Shown: positions 1 through 8,541, numbered from the stretch's first letter. The stretch: 64,000 nt of DNA from Actinokineospora sp. NBRC 105648 (GCF_030269645.1 NZ_BSTR01000007.1:23061-87060), one strand, 5' to 3'. Program-made: numbers and translations. The notes: generated by a model not told the origin, from the letters alone.

Positions 1-224
1 CCGCAGGGCCCCAAGCCCGCAGGGCCGCAGGGCCCCAAGCCCGCAGGGCCGCAGGGCCCCAAGCCCGCAGGGCCGCAGGGCCCCAAGCCCGCAGGGCCGC
101 AGGGCCCCAAGCCCGCAGGGCCGCAGGGCCCCAAGCCCGCAGGGCCGCAGGGCCGCAGGGCCGCAGGGCCGCAGGGCCGCAGGGCCGCAGGGCCGCAGGG
201 CCGCAGGGCCGCAGGGCCGCAGGG
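1..224. repeat. GC-rich tandem repeat array (24-bp then 8-bp units)
   Basis: Positions 1-144 hold six tandem 24-bp units, and 145-224 hold ten tandem copies of the 8-mer CCGCAGGG. The 24-mer itself reads 8-mer A, variant B (CCCCAAGC), 8-mer A, so the whole array derives from one 8-bp unit. The array runs off the left edge of the window. Its plus-strand frame 1 stays open to a stop at 256-258. Such arrays mutate by slippage, so copy number is likely to vary between strains (inference). Confidence 0.95.
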
Positions 225-258
225 AAATGCTCGCGCACTCCCGCCCGCCAACCGGTAG
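1..258 (+). CDS. Possible C-terminal end of a collagen-like repeat protein (partial)
   Basis: Frame 1 is open from the window edge to TAG at 256-258. Over the 24-bp units it would read PQGPKPAG again and again, a Gly/Pro-rich collagen-like pattern. Over the 8-bp units it would read PQGRRAAG, and it ends with a short unique tail. Repeats without stop codons stay open by chance, the 8-bp unit is not a multiple of three, and the 5' end is outside the window, so coding is not proved. The minus strand could instead carry the gene. No domain or signal can be seen in this piece. Confidence 0.3.
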   Translation, partial: PQGPKPAGPQGPKPAGPQGPKPAGPQGPKPAGPQGPKPAGPQGPKPAGPQGRRAAGPQGRRAAGPQGRRAAGPQGNARALPPANR

Positions 259-270
259 CGTCCGGCGACT

Positions 271-1011
271 GTGGACCTTGCCGTGGTGACGCTCGCGGAG
301 CGGCCTGACCTTGACCCGTGGCTGGACGTGTTCCCCGGTGGGTGGCCGGAGTTCATGCTGCACGACCCGATCGCCGCCCTGTACTACAACCTCGCCGGGA
401 AGCACTACGCCGAGCACGTGTTGATCGCCTACGACCGGGACCATCCCGACCGGGCGGTGGCGAAGGCCTACACCGTCCCGTTCCACTGGGACGAGGACGT
501 CCTGCCGCCGGGTGGGTGGGACCGGGTGATCCAGCGGGCGACCCTCAACCGGGGGCAGGGTGACGAGCCGAACCTGGTGTCCGCGTTGGAGATCAGCATC
601 CAGACCGACCACCGCGGTAGCGGGTTGGCCGCGGTGATGCTGGAGGCCATGCGGGCGAACGTGCGCAGGCTCGGGTTCGACACGCTCGTCGCTCCGGTTC
701 GGCCCAATGGGAAGCCGGATCACCCGGATGTGCCGATGGGTCAGTACGCGGCGTGGACGCGGGCGGACGGGTTGCCGGTGGATCCGTGGCTGCGGGTGCA
801 CGTTCGGGCGGGCGGCACGATCGAGGCCGTCGCGGTCCGGTCGATGACGATCGCCGGGACGTTGCCCGAGTGGCGGGCGTGGACTGGGCTGCCGTTCGAC
901 CAGGCCGGGCCGGTGCACGTGCCCGGCGCCCTGGTGCCGGTGCACTGCGACCTCACCCACGACCACGCCGTCTACATCGAGCCCAACGTGTGGGTCCGCC
1001 ACCGGACGTGA
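271..1011 (+). CDS. GNAT-family N-acetyltransferase-like protein
   Basis: A protein of 246 residues. The middle part contains an acetyl-CoA-binding motif A-like stretch ([14 protein letters not shown], about residues 107-120) followed by a helix with [16 protein letters not shown], as in GNAT enzymes. The N-terminal and C-terminal thirds have no motif I recognise, so the acceptor substrate is unknown. The GTG at 271 is taken as start, but GTG codons at 283 and 286 are equally possible because no strong ribosome-binding site precedes any of them. It stands alone, 46 bp upstream of menA on the same strand, and could be co-transcribed with it. Confidence 0.7.
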   Translation: MDLAVVTLAERPDLDPWLDVFPGGWPEFMLHDPIAALYYNLAGKHYAEHVLIAYDRDHPDRAVAKAYTVPFHWDEDVLPPGGWDRVIQRATLNRGQGDEPNLVSALEISIQTDHRGSGLAAVMLEAMRANVRRLGFDTLVAPVRPNGKPDHPDVPMGQYAAWTRADGLPVDPWLRVHVRAGGTIEAVAVRSMTIAGTLPEWRAWTGLPFDQAGPVHVPGALVPVHCDLTHDHAVYIEPNVWVRHRT

Positions 1012-1057
1012 CAAGCCCCTCACTGCCTGGTGCGCTGGATCGGGGAAAGATGAGCCA

Positions 1058-1930
1058 ATGGCGACAGTCGCGGAGTGGGTCCAGGGCGCCCGGGTGCGCA
1101 CGCTGCCGAACTCGGTGGCGCCGGTCCTGGTAGGCGCGGGAGCGGCGGGCGAGATCGGCGCGTTCTCCTGGTCGCGCACCCTGCTGGCGCTATTGGTCGC
1201 GTTGGCCTTCCAGGTCGGGGTGAACTACGCCAACGACTACTCCGACGGCATCCGGGGCACCGACGCCGACCGGGTCGGTCCGCTCCGGTTGGTGGGATCC
1301 GGTGTCGCGTCGCCCGACTCGGTGAAGGCGGCGGCGTTCGCCTGCTTCGGGGTGGGCGCGGTCGCGGGTCTCGTGCTCGTCGCGGTGTCTGGGCACTGGT
1401 GGATGATCGCCATCGGCGTGGGCTGCGTGGCTGGCGCGTGGTTCTACACCGGCGGCTCGAAGCCCTACGGCTACTCCGGCTGGGGCGAGGCGGCGGTGTT
1501 CCTGTTCTTCGGCCTGGTCGCCGTCCTGGGCACCCAGTACGTGCAGGCGGGCCGGACCACCTGGCTCGGCTTGGCGGGAGCGGTCGCGATGGGTTCGTTC
1601 TCCGCCGCCGTGCTGGTCGCCAACAACCTGCGTGACATCCCCACCGACCGCGTCTCGGGCAAGCGCACCATCGCGGTCCGACTAGGCGAACAGCGCACCC
1701 GCGTGCTGTACGAGGTCCTGGTCGCGGTGCCGTTCGTGGTCAGCGCGGCCGCCGCCTTCGTGACGCCCTGGGCCCTGGTGGGCCTGGCTTCGGCCGCCTT
1801 GGTCGTCCCGGCCGTGCGGCGCGTGGGGGGCGGGCAGACCGGGCTGGGGCTGATCCCGGTGCTCAAGGAGACCGGCCTGGCGATGCTCGCTTGGGCCGTC
1901 GTCACCGGCGTCGCGCTCGGCCTGGGCTGA
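1058..1930 (+). CDS. menA: 1,4-dihydroxy-2-naphthoate polyprenyltransferase (MenA)
   Basis: An integral membrane UbiA-type prenyltransferase of 290 residues that joins a polyprenyl chain to 1,4-dihydroxy-2-naphthoate to make demethylmenaquinone, the committed membrane step of menaquinone synthesis. Both Asp-rich motifs that bind Mg-diphosphate are present: [14 protein letters not shown] near residues 66-79 and [16 protein letters not shown] near 188-203. Eight or nine hydrophobic segments span the rest, the usual length and layout for MenA. The ATG at 1058 follows a GGGGAAAG purine stretch. The next gene is convergent, with a possible shared hairpin between them. The locus corresponds to Rv0534c next to the cytochrome c assembly genes in mycobacteria (from memory). 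Confidence 0.95.
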   Translation: MATVAEWVQGARVRTLPNSVAPVLVGAGAAGEIGAFSWSRTLLALLVALAFQVGVNYANDYSDGIRGTDADRVGPLRLVGSGVASPDSVKAAAFACFGVGAVAGLVLVAVSGHWWMIAIGVGCVAGAWFYTGGSKPYGYSGWGEAAVFLFFGLVAVLGTQYVQAGRTTWLGLAGAVAMGSFSAAVLVANNLRDIPTDRVSGKRTIAVRLGEQRTRVLYEVLVAVPFVVSAAAAFVTPWALVGLASAALVVPAVRRVGGGQTGLGLIPVLKETGLAMLAWAVVTGVALGLG

Positions 1931-1969
1931 CGCCTGCCTGAACGCGCGGTCGCCTGTCGTCGGCGTCAG
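1927..1969. terminator. Hairpin between convergent menA and cds1-like genes
   Basis: CTGACGCC at 1927-1934 pairs with GGCGTCAG at 1962-1969, an 8-bp perfect stem around a 27-nt loop. It covers the stop codons of both convergent genes. There is no T-run, so it may act as a weak bidirectional terminator or be chance pairing in GC-rich DNA. Confidence 0.35.
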
Positions 1970-3057
1970 GCCGTCCACTCACCCCGTTCAAGGAACGTGG
2001 TCAACACCTGATCGTGTGGAGCCAGGTCGATTCCCTGCGCGGTCAGCCACGCGTCGTCGTAGTAGGTGTGGGAGTAGCGCTCGCCGCCGTCGCACAACAG
2101 GGTGACGATGCTGCCCGCGACACCGGCCGCCTTGAGTTCGGCGACGATCTGGAAGGCGCCCCACAGGTTCGTCCCGGTCGATCCCCCCACCCGACGCCCG
2201 AGCAGCGGGGCGACCCGGCGGATGGTGGCGATCGAGGCGGCGTCCGGGACCTTGATCATCCGGTCGATCACCTGCCCCAGGAACGACGGCTCCACCCGCG
2301 GTCGGCCGATGCCCTCGATGCGCGACCCGCGGCAGCCGGTGAGCCCGGGTTCGGTGTCGCGCCAGGCGTCGAAGAAGACCGAGTTCTCCGGGTCCACCAC
2401 GGCCAGCCTGCTGCTGAACGCGCGGTAGCGGACGTAGCGGCCGATGGTGGCGCTGGTGCCGCCGGTGCCCGCGCCGACGACCACCCAGAGCGGTTCGGGG
2501 TTCGGTTCCAGGCTCATCTGACCGAAGATCGACTCGGCGATGTTGTTGTTGCCGCGCCAGTCCGTGGCCCGCTCGGCGTGGGTGAACTGGTCCATGAAGT
2601 GACCGCCCAGCTCACCGGCCAGCCGGTAGGACTCGGTGTAGATCATCCCGGGCTCGTCGACGAAGTGGCAGCGGCCGCCCTGGTGCTCGATCAGCTGCAC
2701 CTTCTCCGGGCTGGTGGTGCGCGGCATGACCGCGATGAACGGCAGCCCCAGCATGCGCGCGAAGTACGCCTCCGACACCGCCGTCGACCCCGAGGAGGCC
2801 TCGATGACCGGTGTCCCCTCGGTGATCCACCCGTTGCACAGCGCGTAGAGGAACAGCGACCGCGCCAACCGGTGCTTCAACGAGCCGGTCGGGTGGGTCG
2901 ACTCGTCCTTGAGGTAGAGCTGCACGTTCCAGTCCACCGGCAGCGGGAACGGCAACAGGTGCGTATCCGCACTGCGGTTGGCGTCGGCCTCGATGATCCG
3001 GACGGCCTCGCAGACCCAGGCCCTGGTCTTGTCGCTACACCGGTCAACCGCAGTCAT
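1966..3057 (-). CDS. PLP-dependent cysteine synthase/desulfhydrase family protein (Cds1-like)
   Basis: A fold-type II PLP enzyme of 363 residues. The Schiff-base lysine lies in [15 protein letters not shown] (about residues 54-68), followed by the substrate-binding [19 protein letters not shown]. The Gly-rich phosphate clamp is [14 protein letters not shown] near residue 197. The overall sequence matches what I recall of mycobacterial Cds1 (Rv3684), an L-cysteine desulfhydrase that releases H2S, pyruvate and ammonia. It lacks the typical CysK octapeptide context, so cysteine breakdown is more likely than synthesis, but the reaction is inferred. Start ATG at 3057, without a strong ribosome-binding site. 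It converges with menA. Confidence 0.85.
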   Translation of the reverse strand: MTAVDRCSDKTRAWVCEAVRIIEADANRSADTHLLPFPLPVDWNVQLYLKDESTHPTGSLKHRLARSLFLYALCNGWITEGTPVIEASSGSTAVSEAYFARMLGLPFIAVMPRTTSPEKVQLIEHQGGRCHFVDEPGMIYTESYRLAGELGGHFMDQFTHAERATDWRGNNNIAESIFGQMSLEPNPEPLWVVVGAGTGGTSATIGRYVRYRAFSSRLAVVDPENSVFFDAWRDTEPGLTGCRGSRIEGIGRPRVEPSFLGQVIDRMIKVPDAASIATIRRVAPLLGRRVGGSTGTNLWGAFQIVAELKAAGVAGSIVTLLCDGGERYSHTYYDDAWLTAQGIDLAPHDQVLTTFLERGEWTA

Positions 3058-3119
3058 GTACCAACATTAGCCCGGAGTAACCGTGATCCGAACAGGGCCA
3101 ACACCACAGTCAACTCGTT

Positions 3120-3936
3120 CGGTCCAGGACGACAGGCCCGGCGACACCACCGCGCACCCCGTGGGCCTGACCGAGTCTCCGCAGGTCATCGACAGCGTGG
3201 GTCAGCGCATGCCCGCCCCACCGGGGCAGTCCAACCCGACAGTCACGCCAGGACCGGGGTGAACCGGTCAAGCCCCGAGCCTCACACGACCACAGCGGCG
3301 ATGCGTAGGTCAGCTCGACGAGGTCACCTCGGGTACCTGCACAGATTCGCTCAGCCACACGGCCATCGTGATGCCCACCGAGGACGGGGGCTCAGGCCGG
3401 ATCACCGGTGGCATCCGCAGCGAGGCGAGCTTGGTCATCCCGATGGACCTCGCGCGCATGCCCTGCAGGCATCGCAACAACGAGACGGTCGCGGAATTCG
3501 GAAACGAACTACCCGGCAACCACCAAGTCCCACAGCGCCAGCCCGATCTGCCCTTCGTGATGGCTTGCAGCAAGCAGCACAACACCTTCGCCGCAAGTGC
3601 CAGTCATCGGCTTCTTCGGCGCAGGACAACGCCAGTTGGAACATCCGCCGAGAACAGGTCGGACCGGACCTCCGGGACCACGCGCGCGCCCAACAACGAC
3701 ACACAATGCTGAAGCTGCGCGCGCACCGCCTGACGAATCACGCCCCCGCCATACAAGGCGTCCTGACTCGCGAGGGCAGCGGCGGTCGTGCGGATAGCAG
3801 CTGCCTCATCGAGTCCCATAGTCGAGGGCGGTGATGCGATCGAGTTCGCAGCGGCCAGTTGGCTGACCGCAAGTCCCGCACCCGCGCCGAGAACGGCGCG
3901 GATGAACCGCTGTCTACCCAAGCCCTCGTGGCTCAC
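3120..3936 (-). pseudogene. Decayed third copy of the TPR-type regulator paralogue
   Basis: The first 97 or so residues from ATG 3936 (SHEGLGRQRFIRAVLGAG...) match the start of the neighbouring 339-residue paralogue closely. The frame then breaks. Compared with that paralogue (4593-4666), a 68-bp segment between two CCGCCG hexamers is missing after the VRSDLFSA region, which shifts the frame. A second gap of roughly 230 bp joins the part corresponding to 4271 with that corresponding to 4504. Recognisable fragments continue in shifting frames (KLASL, DDLRRLGQAHG) to about 3120. Its start overlaps the stop of the intact copy by 4 bp, as in a tandem duplication. Confidence 0.85.
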
Positions 3937-4952
3937 CCGATCACTGTGCCGATGCGGTGGCTCAGCTCGGCGACGTCCTTCCGATCGCCGTGCGCCTGAG
4001 CGAACCCGCGCAGATCACCAAGGTCATCAGCGGCTCGGCGAGAGCGGATCGGGCCCGACCAATCAAGGGCCTGCCTACCAAGGACAGCGGCTTCGGCGGG
4101 ATCACCGGTGGCCATCACCAGCGAGGCGAGCTTGGTCATCCCGATCGACTTCGCGCGCGCATGCCCTGCGGGCATCGCATCAAGCGCGCCAACGAGGCGA
4201 TCGCGGGCCTGGGAAGTGAAACGCCCGGCAACCGCCAAGTCCCACAGCGCCAACCCGATCTGCCCGTCGTGGTGAGCGGAGTTGTAATAGGCAGTCCACG
4301 GCCGCTCGTCCCGCAGCACCCGGCGTGCGAACTCCTCGTCAGCGACACCCACAGCGGCGGCCGCCTCCTGCACCCGCCCCAACTTCGCCAGCGCCCGGGA
4401 GCGGGCGGTGTGCAGCATCGCCCGCTCAGTGGCCGTCACCCGATCCGCGCGGACGAGCGAGAACTCCGTGAAGGTCAACCCGGCATCAGGATCGCCGCAC
4501 CAAGTGGCCTGCAAAGCCAGGCAGTACAACACCTTCGCCCGCAAGTGCCAGTCATCGGCTTCTTCGGCGCAGGACAGCGCCAGTTGGAACATCCGCCGGG
4601 CATCGTCGTGGGCATAGGCGTCGAAGGCCATGAAACCCGCGACATGACTGAAATACCCCACCGCCGAGAACAGCTCGGATCGGACCTCTGGAACCGCACG
4701 GGCACCCAACAACGACACATAATGCTGAAGCTGCACATGCACCGCCTGGCGAATCACACCACCGCCGTAAAGCGCGTCCCAGCTGGCAAAAGCGGCGGCG
4801 GTGGTGCGGATGGCAGCTACCTCGTCGACTCCCATCGTCGAGGGCGGTGATGCGATCGAGTTCGCAGCGGCCAGTTGGCTGACCGCAACTCCTGCGGCCG
4901 CGCCGCAGGCGGCGCGGATGAACCGCTTTCTACTCAAGCCCTCGCTGCTCAC
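3933..4952 (-). CDS. TPR-like regulatory-domain protein lacking the HTH domain (tandem paralogue)
   Basis: A protein of 339 residues nearly identical over most of its length to the C-terminal three-quarters of the XRE-type regulator just upstream, but starting at the point equivalent to MDRQQFIRTTLG. It therefore has no helix-turn-helix. The N-terminus (KRFIRAACGAAAGVAVSQLA) resembles a Tat-type or membrane-inserting segment, although in the parent this stretch is internal. The rest is helical repeats (FQLALSCAEEADDWHLRAK; ALAKLGRVQEAAAAVG) like TPR arms that sense ligands or bind partners. The ATG at 4952 overlaps the upstream stop in an ATGA arrangement, so translation is probably coupled. 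It may modulate the complete paralogue by forming heterodimers (inference). Confidence 0.75.
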   Translation of the reverse strand: MSSEGLSRKRFIRAACGAAAGVAVSQLAAANSIASPPSTMGVDEVAAIRTTAAAFASWDALYGGGVIRQAVHVQLQHYVSLLGARAVPEVRSELFSAVGYFSHVAGFMAFDAYAHDDARRMFQLALSCAEEADDWHLRAKVLYCLALQATWCGDPDAGLTFTEFSLVRADRVTATERAMLHTARSRALAKLGRVQEAAAAVGVADEEFARRVLRDERPWTAYYNSAHHDGQIGLALWDLAVAGRFTSQARDRLVGALDAMPAGHARAKSIGMTKLASLVMATGDPAEAAVLGRQALDWSGPIRSRRAADDLGDLRGFAQAHGDRKDVAELSHRIGTVIG

Positions 4953-6265
4953 CCGATCACTGTGCCGATGCGGTGACTCAGCTCGGCAACATCATCCCGA
5001 TGCCCGTGCGCCTGAGCGAGCCCGCGCAGCTGACCGAGGTCATCAGCGGCTCGGCGAGAGCGGATCGGTCCCGACCAGTCAAGAGCCTGCCCACCGAGAA
5101 CAGCAGCCTCAGCAGGATCACCCGTGGCCATGACCAACGAGGCGAGCTTGATCTGGCTCATGGCGCGCGAGCGGGCATGGCGGTCGGCGTGGCCCTCGGT
5201 CGCGATGGCGAGCCGGTGGCGGGCCGCACCGACGAAGCTGCCACGCAGAGCCGTGTCCCAGAGCGCGTGCCCGGTGTCGCCGTGGTGCTGGGCGTGGTCG
5301 TAGTAGGCCATCCACGGCGGATCCTCGGCAGGCCTGCGGTTGGCGAACTCCTCGTCAGCCACCCCCACCGCGGCGGCGGTCTCCTCGACGCGGCCGAGCT
5401 TCGCCAACGCCCGAGCCCGACCCACGTGCAGCATCGCCCGCTCGGTGGCGGTGAGCCGATCGGCACGGACCATCGCCAGTTCGGTGTAAGTCAGGCCGGT
5501 GTCGGGATCACCGCACCAGATGGCCTGGCGGGCCAGGGAGGAGAGGATCTTGGCTCGCCAATGCCAATCGCCGGCTTCTTCGGCGCAGGACAACGCCAGT
5601 TGGAACATCCGCCGAGCGTCATCATGGGCATAGGCGTCGAAGGCCATGAAACCCGCGACATGACTGAAATACCCCACCGCCGAGAACAGCTCCGATCGAA
5701 CCTCTGGAACCGCACGGGCACCCAACAACGACACATAGTGCTGAAGCTGCACATGCACCGCCTGGCGAATCACGCCACCGCCGTAAAGCGCGTCCCAGCC
5801 AGCGAAAGCGGCGGCGGTGGCGCGGACTTCGGCCACCTCGGCCAGGCCGACAGTCGCGGGTACCGGGAGCGGCTGGGTGGGAGCGATCAGGTTGACCAGA
5901 GCGGACTGTCCGAGCACCGTCCCCGCCGCCACGCCGAGGGTGGTGCGGATGAACTGTTGCCGGTCCATGTCCCCCAGCGTAGAGCCACTTCGGGGTGATC
6001 GGCGGAATCCCAGTTCCACGTCGGTGGGCACTCCCAGAACCGACCGGAACGCCGCCCGGCGGTCGCGGTCCTGCGGGCGGCGGATGATTCCCTGTTCCAG
6101 CTTCCCGATGTAGTTCGCGTCCAGCTCCACCAACCGGCCGGTGTGGTCGTGGAGCCAGGCGTTGACCAGTTCGGCGAGTTCCTGGCGGGTCAGCGGTTCA
6201 CCCGATCCGTACGGCGAGGGCACGGACTCGCGCGCGGTGCGCAGCAGGCGGTTGGGTTCGGCCAC
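4949..6265 (-). CDS. XRE-family transcriptional regulator with C-terminal TPR-like sensor domain
   Basis: A protein of 438 residues. The N-terminal domain (about residues 1-90) contains a helix-turn-helix-like segment, LTRQELAELVNAWLHDHTG...LDANYIGKLEQGIIRRPQDRDR, typical of actinomycete XRE regulators. A hydrophobic stretch around DRQQFIRTTLGVAAG follows, and then a helical-repeat region to the end. The chosen GTG start at 6265 is preceded by GGAGGA at 6271-6276 with 5-nt spacing, which is better than the upstream ATG at 6292. It lies divergent from a two-gene unit, with a perfect inverted repeat in between, so self-regulation and control of the small genes are plausible. It heads a run of tandem copies ending in a pseudogene. 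Confidence 0.85.
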   Translation of the reverse strand: MAEPNRLLRTARESVPSPYGSGEPLTRQELAELVNAWLHDHTGRLVELDANYIGKLEQGIIRRPQDRDRRAAFRSVLGVPTDVELGFRRSPRSGSTLGDMDRQQFIRTTLGVAAGTVLGQSALVNLIAPTQPLPVPATVGLAEVAEVRATAAAFAGWDALYGGGVIRQAVHVQLQHYVSLLGARAVPEVRSELFSAVGYFSHVAGFMAFDAYAHDDARRMFQLALSCAEEAGDWHWRAKILSSLARQAIWCGDPDTGLTYTELAMVRADRLTATERAMLHVGRARALAKLGRVEETAAAVGVADEEFANRRPAEDPPWMAYYDHAQHHGDTGHALWDTALRGSFVGAARHRLAIATEGHADRHARSRAMSQIKLASLVMATGDPAEAAVLGGQALDWSGPIRSRRAADDLGQLRGLAQAHGHRDDVAELSHRIGTVIG

Positions 6266-6296
6266 GGCAGTCCTCCGTTGACAGTCTCGCACCCTT

Positions 6297-6314
6297 GGTA
6301 GTCATCCGACTACC
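6297..6314. promoter_or_regulatory. Inverted repeat in divergent promoter, candidate operator
   Basis: GGTAGTC (6297-6303) and GACTACC (6308-6314) form a perfect 7-bp dyad around ATCC, 32 bp upstream of the XRE regulator start and followed on the plus strand by the AT-rich TTAGAATG (6321-6328), a -10-like sequence. The site sits where a regulator could block both divergent promoters. Which protein binds it is inference; the adjacent XRE regulator is the obvious candidate. Confidence 0.5.
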
Positions 6315-6407
6315 GTCAGATTAGAATGAAATCATCCCCGGTTCCTCCTTCGACCACCCCGCCGCCCGGTAGTGGCTGGTCAGGCCACCCCTGGACAGGC
6401 TGCAGAC

Positions 6408-6605
6408 ATGCCCCAGCGCCCACTTCCGCCAGGCCTGCACAACGTGCACGGCGACCTCTCCGACACCGCCGTCCTCGCTCGCCGGGCTGAGCGGGCGATC
6501 GCCGACCACACGCTCAGCCCGGAGCTGGTGGCGGAGTTCGCCGAGGCCTGCCGGGTCTCCCTACTGGCCTGCTGGTTCATTGTCGACAACGCGGACCGGC
6601 GATGA
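6408..6605 (+). CDS. Small hypothetical protein, first gene of a divergent pair
   Basis: A protein of 65 residues (77 if the GTG at 6372 is used). It contains a short amphipathic helical region (LARRAERAIADHTLSPELVAEFAEACRVSLLACWFIVDNADRR) and no known motif. It is translationally coupled to the next gene by an ATGA overlap at 6602-6605. Such small pairs beside XRE/TPR regulators are common in Streptomyces and Pseudonocardiaceae, where many are annotated only as hypothetical. No function is assigned. Confidence 0.6.
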   Translation: MPQRPLPPGLHNVHGDLSDTAVLARRAERAIADHTLSPELVAEFAEACRVSLLACWFIVDNADRR

Positions 6606-7009
6606 ACGACTGCACCGCGCGGATCCGCACCGACGGGCTGAACAGGCTGGTCTTGGCCCGGCACGCAGGCGTGCGGGCGCACTTCGCCTGCCGGTGGTGC
6701 CTGAAGGGCCGCGACGCTCGCGGGCACCCGATCACGACGATCTTCGACCTGGCCGTGGACCGGCGGTCCGTCCGGGTGCACCCCGGCGCGGTGAGCACGC
6801 ATTCGGTGGAGCTGAACAGGAGCGCGGTGGACGCGTTGGCCCGAGCCTGCGCGGCGGGAAGGGCGCACGTGGTCGACACCGTGCGGCTGGCGTTCGCGGA
6901 GGGTCCACAAGCGACACTCGGGATCGAGGACCTCGCGATCGTCTACCGGGGCGCCGCGTTGCTCGGGTTGGTCGAGGTGTTGGAGGAGCTGAGCCAGGCT
7001 ATGCGTTAG
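6602..7009 (+). CDS. Hypothetical protein coupled to the small upstream gene
   Basis: A protein of 135 residues whose ATG overlaps the upstream TGA (ATGA). It contains one CRWC cysteine pair near residue 30 and is otherwise mixed alpha/beta by eye, with no membrane segment or signal. I do not recognise a family. The 3' end overlaps the convergent DUF1304 gene by 11 bp. Co-expression with the small upstream gene, probably under the divergent XRE regulator, is inferred from the overlap and the shared upstream inverted repeat. Confidence 0.65.
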   Translation: MNDCTARIRTDGLNRLVLARHAGVRAHFACRWCLKGRDARGHPITTIFDLAVDRRSVRVHPGAVSTHSVELNRSAVDALARACAAGRAHVVDTVRLAFAEGPQATLGIEDLAIVYRGAALLGLVEVLEELSQAMR

Positions 7010-7355
7010 CCACGAGCACAGCGGCCAGCGCCAACACCGCGGGCACCGTCTGCACGAACAAGATGCGCCGGGACACCGTGGCCGCCCCGTAGACACCCGC
7101 CACCGCGACGCAGGCCAGGAAGAAGACCTTGAACGGCAACGAGTCCGCCACCAAGCCGTACACCAGGCCCGCGGCGAGGAAACCGTTGTACAGGCCCTGG
7201 TTGGCCGCCAGCACCGCCGACTCCTCGGCGAACTCGGGCGTCGTCCCCAACGCCGCCCGACCCCGGGGTGTGTTCCACAGGAACATCTCCAGGACCAGGA
7301 TGTACAAGTGGATCAGGGCCACGACGCCCACCAGGACCTGCCCGAGCACGGTCAC
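6999..7355 (-). CDS. DUF1304 family small membrane protein
   Basis: A protein of 118 residues with four hydrophobic helices. It opens with the family signature LVGVVALIHLYILVLEMFLWNTPRGR and continues with NQGLYNGFLAAGLVYGL, features of DUF1304 inner-membrane proteins of unknown role. The GTG at 7355 overlaps the upstream TGA (GTGA). A second GTG at 7349 has a well placed AGGAG (7355-7359), so either start may be used. It follows the DUF4229 gene in an operon and converges with the hypothetical gene ending at 7009. Confidence 0.8.
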   Translation of the reverse strand: MTVLGQVLVGVVALIHLYILVLEMFLWNTPRGRAALGTTPEFAEESAVLAANQGLYNGFLAAGLVYGLVADSLPFKVFFLACVAVAGVYGAATVSRRILFVQTVPAVLALAAVLVANA

Positions 7356-7624
7356 TCCTGGTCGCCCCTGAGCTCGGCGCGCAGCCGGTCCCGTTCCGCG
7401 TTGCGACCGGCGTGGCGGGCCGCCAAGCCCGCCGTGACGCGGGTGTTCAAACCGCGGAACAGCAGCAGGCCCAACGGGAAACCGACCACCAGCCCGATGG
7501 CCAGCGCCACCAGGAGCGGGAGGTCGAAGAGCACCAGCACACCCGCGACCGCGCCCACCAGCAGGACGCGCAGCGCCGTGTAGAGCGCGAGGTCGCGCCC
7601 CAGGGTCGCGTCGGCGGTGTCCAC
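7352..7624 (-). CDS. DUF4229 family small membrane protein
   Basis: A protein of 90 residues with two transmembrane helices (ALRVLLVGAVAGVLVLF and LLVALAIGLVVGFPLGLLLF) and a charged C-terminal tail (RHAGRNAERDRLRAELRGDQE). The layout matches actinobacterial DUF4229 proteins, whose function is unknown. GTG start at 7624. It is tightly coupled to the downstream DUF1304 gene by a GTGA overlap and starts 9 bp from the end of the Lrp/AsnC gene, so all three may be one transcript. Confidence 0.75.
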   Translation of the reverse strand: MDTADATLGRDLALYTALRVLLVGAVAGVLVLFDLPLLVALAIGLVVGFPLGLLLFRGLNTRVTAGLAARHAGRNAERDRLRAELRGDQE

Positions 7625-7633
7625 GCCGCGAGA

Positions 7634-8104
7634 TTACCCCTCGTCGGGGTCGTCGACGGTGTTGGGCCTGCCCTCGAACCGAGTGGACAGCACCACCGTC
7701 GAGCGGGTCCTGGCGACGCCCTTGATGCGCCGCAGCCTGCCCAGGGAGCGCTCCAGCTCGTCCACCGTGGCGACCCTGATCTTGACGATGAACGCCTCGT
7801 CGCCCGCCACCCGGTAGCACGACTCGACCTCGTGCAGGCCCGCCAGCGCGTCGGCGACCTCCTCGTCGTCGGCGGTGTCGGTGGGGTGGATGCCGACCAG
7901 CGCCGTCACGCCGAGGCCGACCGCGGTCGGGTCGACCTGGGCGTGGTAGCCGGTGATCACCCCGGACGACTCCAGCTTGCCGACCCGCTCGTGCACGGCG
8001 GAGGCCGAGAGCCCGACCTGTCGGCCCAGGTCGGCGTAGGTGACGCGCCCGTTGGTGCGCAGCGCCGCGATGATGCGGCGATCGACTGTGTCCACGGGGC
8101 GCAA
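7634..8104 (-). CDS. Lrp/AsnC family transcriptional regulator
   Basis: A protein of 156 residues with the two-domain Lrp layout. The N-terminal winged helix-turn-helix (VDTVDRRIIAAL...VTYADLGRQVGLSASAVHERVGKLESSGVI, about residues 4-50) is followed by the RAM/AsnC-type ligand-binding domain (ALVGIHPTDTADDEEVADAL...EAFIVKIRVATVDELERSLGRLRRIKGVARTRSTVVLST). Proteins of this type respond to amino acids and form octamers. The effector cannot be read from sequence. The gene is divergent from bldC, sharing a 147-bp upstream region, and is followed closely by two small membrane protein genes, which it may co-regulate (inference). Confidence 0.9.
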   Translation of the reverse strand: MRPVDTVDRRIIAALRTNGRVTYADLGRQVGLSASAVHERVGKLESSGVITGYHAQVDPTAVGLGVTALVGIHPTDTADDEEVADALAGLHEVESCYRVAGDEAFIVKIRVATVDELERSLGRLRRIKGVARTRSTVVLSTRFEGRPNTVDDPDEG

Positions 8105-8251
8105 GCGTACGGCGTGCGCGTCCGATGTCCGAACAGGCCGATTTGTCCCTTACTACCTCTTTACTAGCACCCAACCGTTCGAGTACCCGATGGTCGAAGT
8201 GCCACGATGCTCCTGGTTTACCCGTTGATCGACCGAGCCAAGGAGGCGGCG

Positions 8252-8461
8252 ATGACCGTCGCGCACGTCGGAGAGCGGCTGCTGACCCCGGGCGAGGTGG
8301 CGGCCCTGTTCCGCGTCGACCCCAAGACCGTGACCCGCTGGGCCACCGCGGGCCGGATCGGCTCGATCCGAACCCCGGGTGGGCACCGGCGCTTCCGCGA
8401 GTCCGAGGTGAAGACCCTGCTGGCCGAGCTCACCACCGAGGCTACCGCCGAGCACGTCTGA
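8252..8461 (+). CDS. bldC: BldC-type MerR-like developmental regulator
   Basis: A protein of 69 residues consisting of a single MerR-type winged helix with no effector domain. The core LLTPGEVAALFRVDPKTVTRWATAGRIGSIRTPGGHRRFRESEVKTLL is nearly the Streptomyces BldC sequence as I recall it. BldC binds cooperatively to direct repeats and delays entry into development in Streptomyces. The ATG at 8252 is chosen over the upstream in-frame start at 8207 because AAGGAGG at 8240-8246 lies 5 nt before it. It is divergent from the Lrp/AsnC gene and followed by a small membrane protein gene. Confidence 0.92.
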   Translation: MTVAHVGERLLTPGEVAALFRVDPKTVTRWATAGRIGSIRTPGGHRRFRESEVKTLLAELTTEATAEHV

Positions 8462-8541
8462 GCGACCGCGAACCGTACGCCCACAAAACCGACAAACGGG
8501 CTAACCTCGAAAGCCTCAGCCGGTTCGGAGGTGGCCACACG

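Noticed and set aside
1-224. CRISPR array
   Set aside because: Units are directly adjacent without unique spacers, and no cas gene is present.
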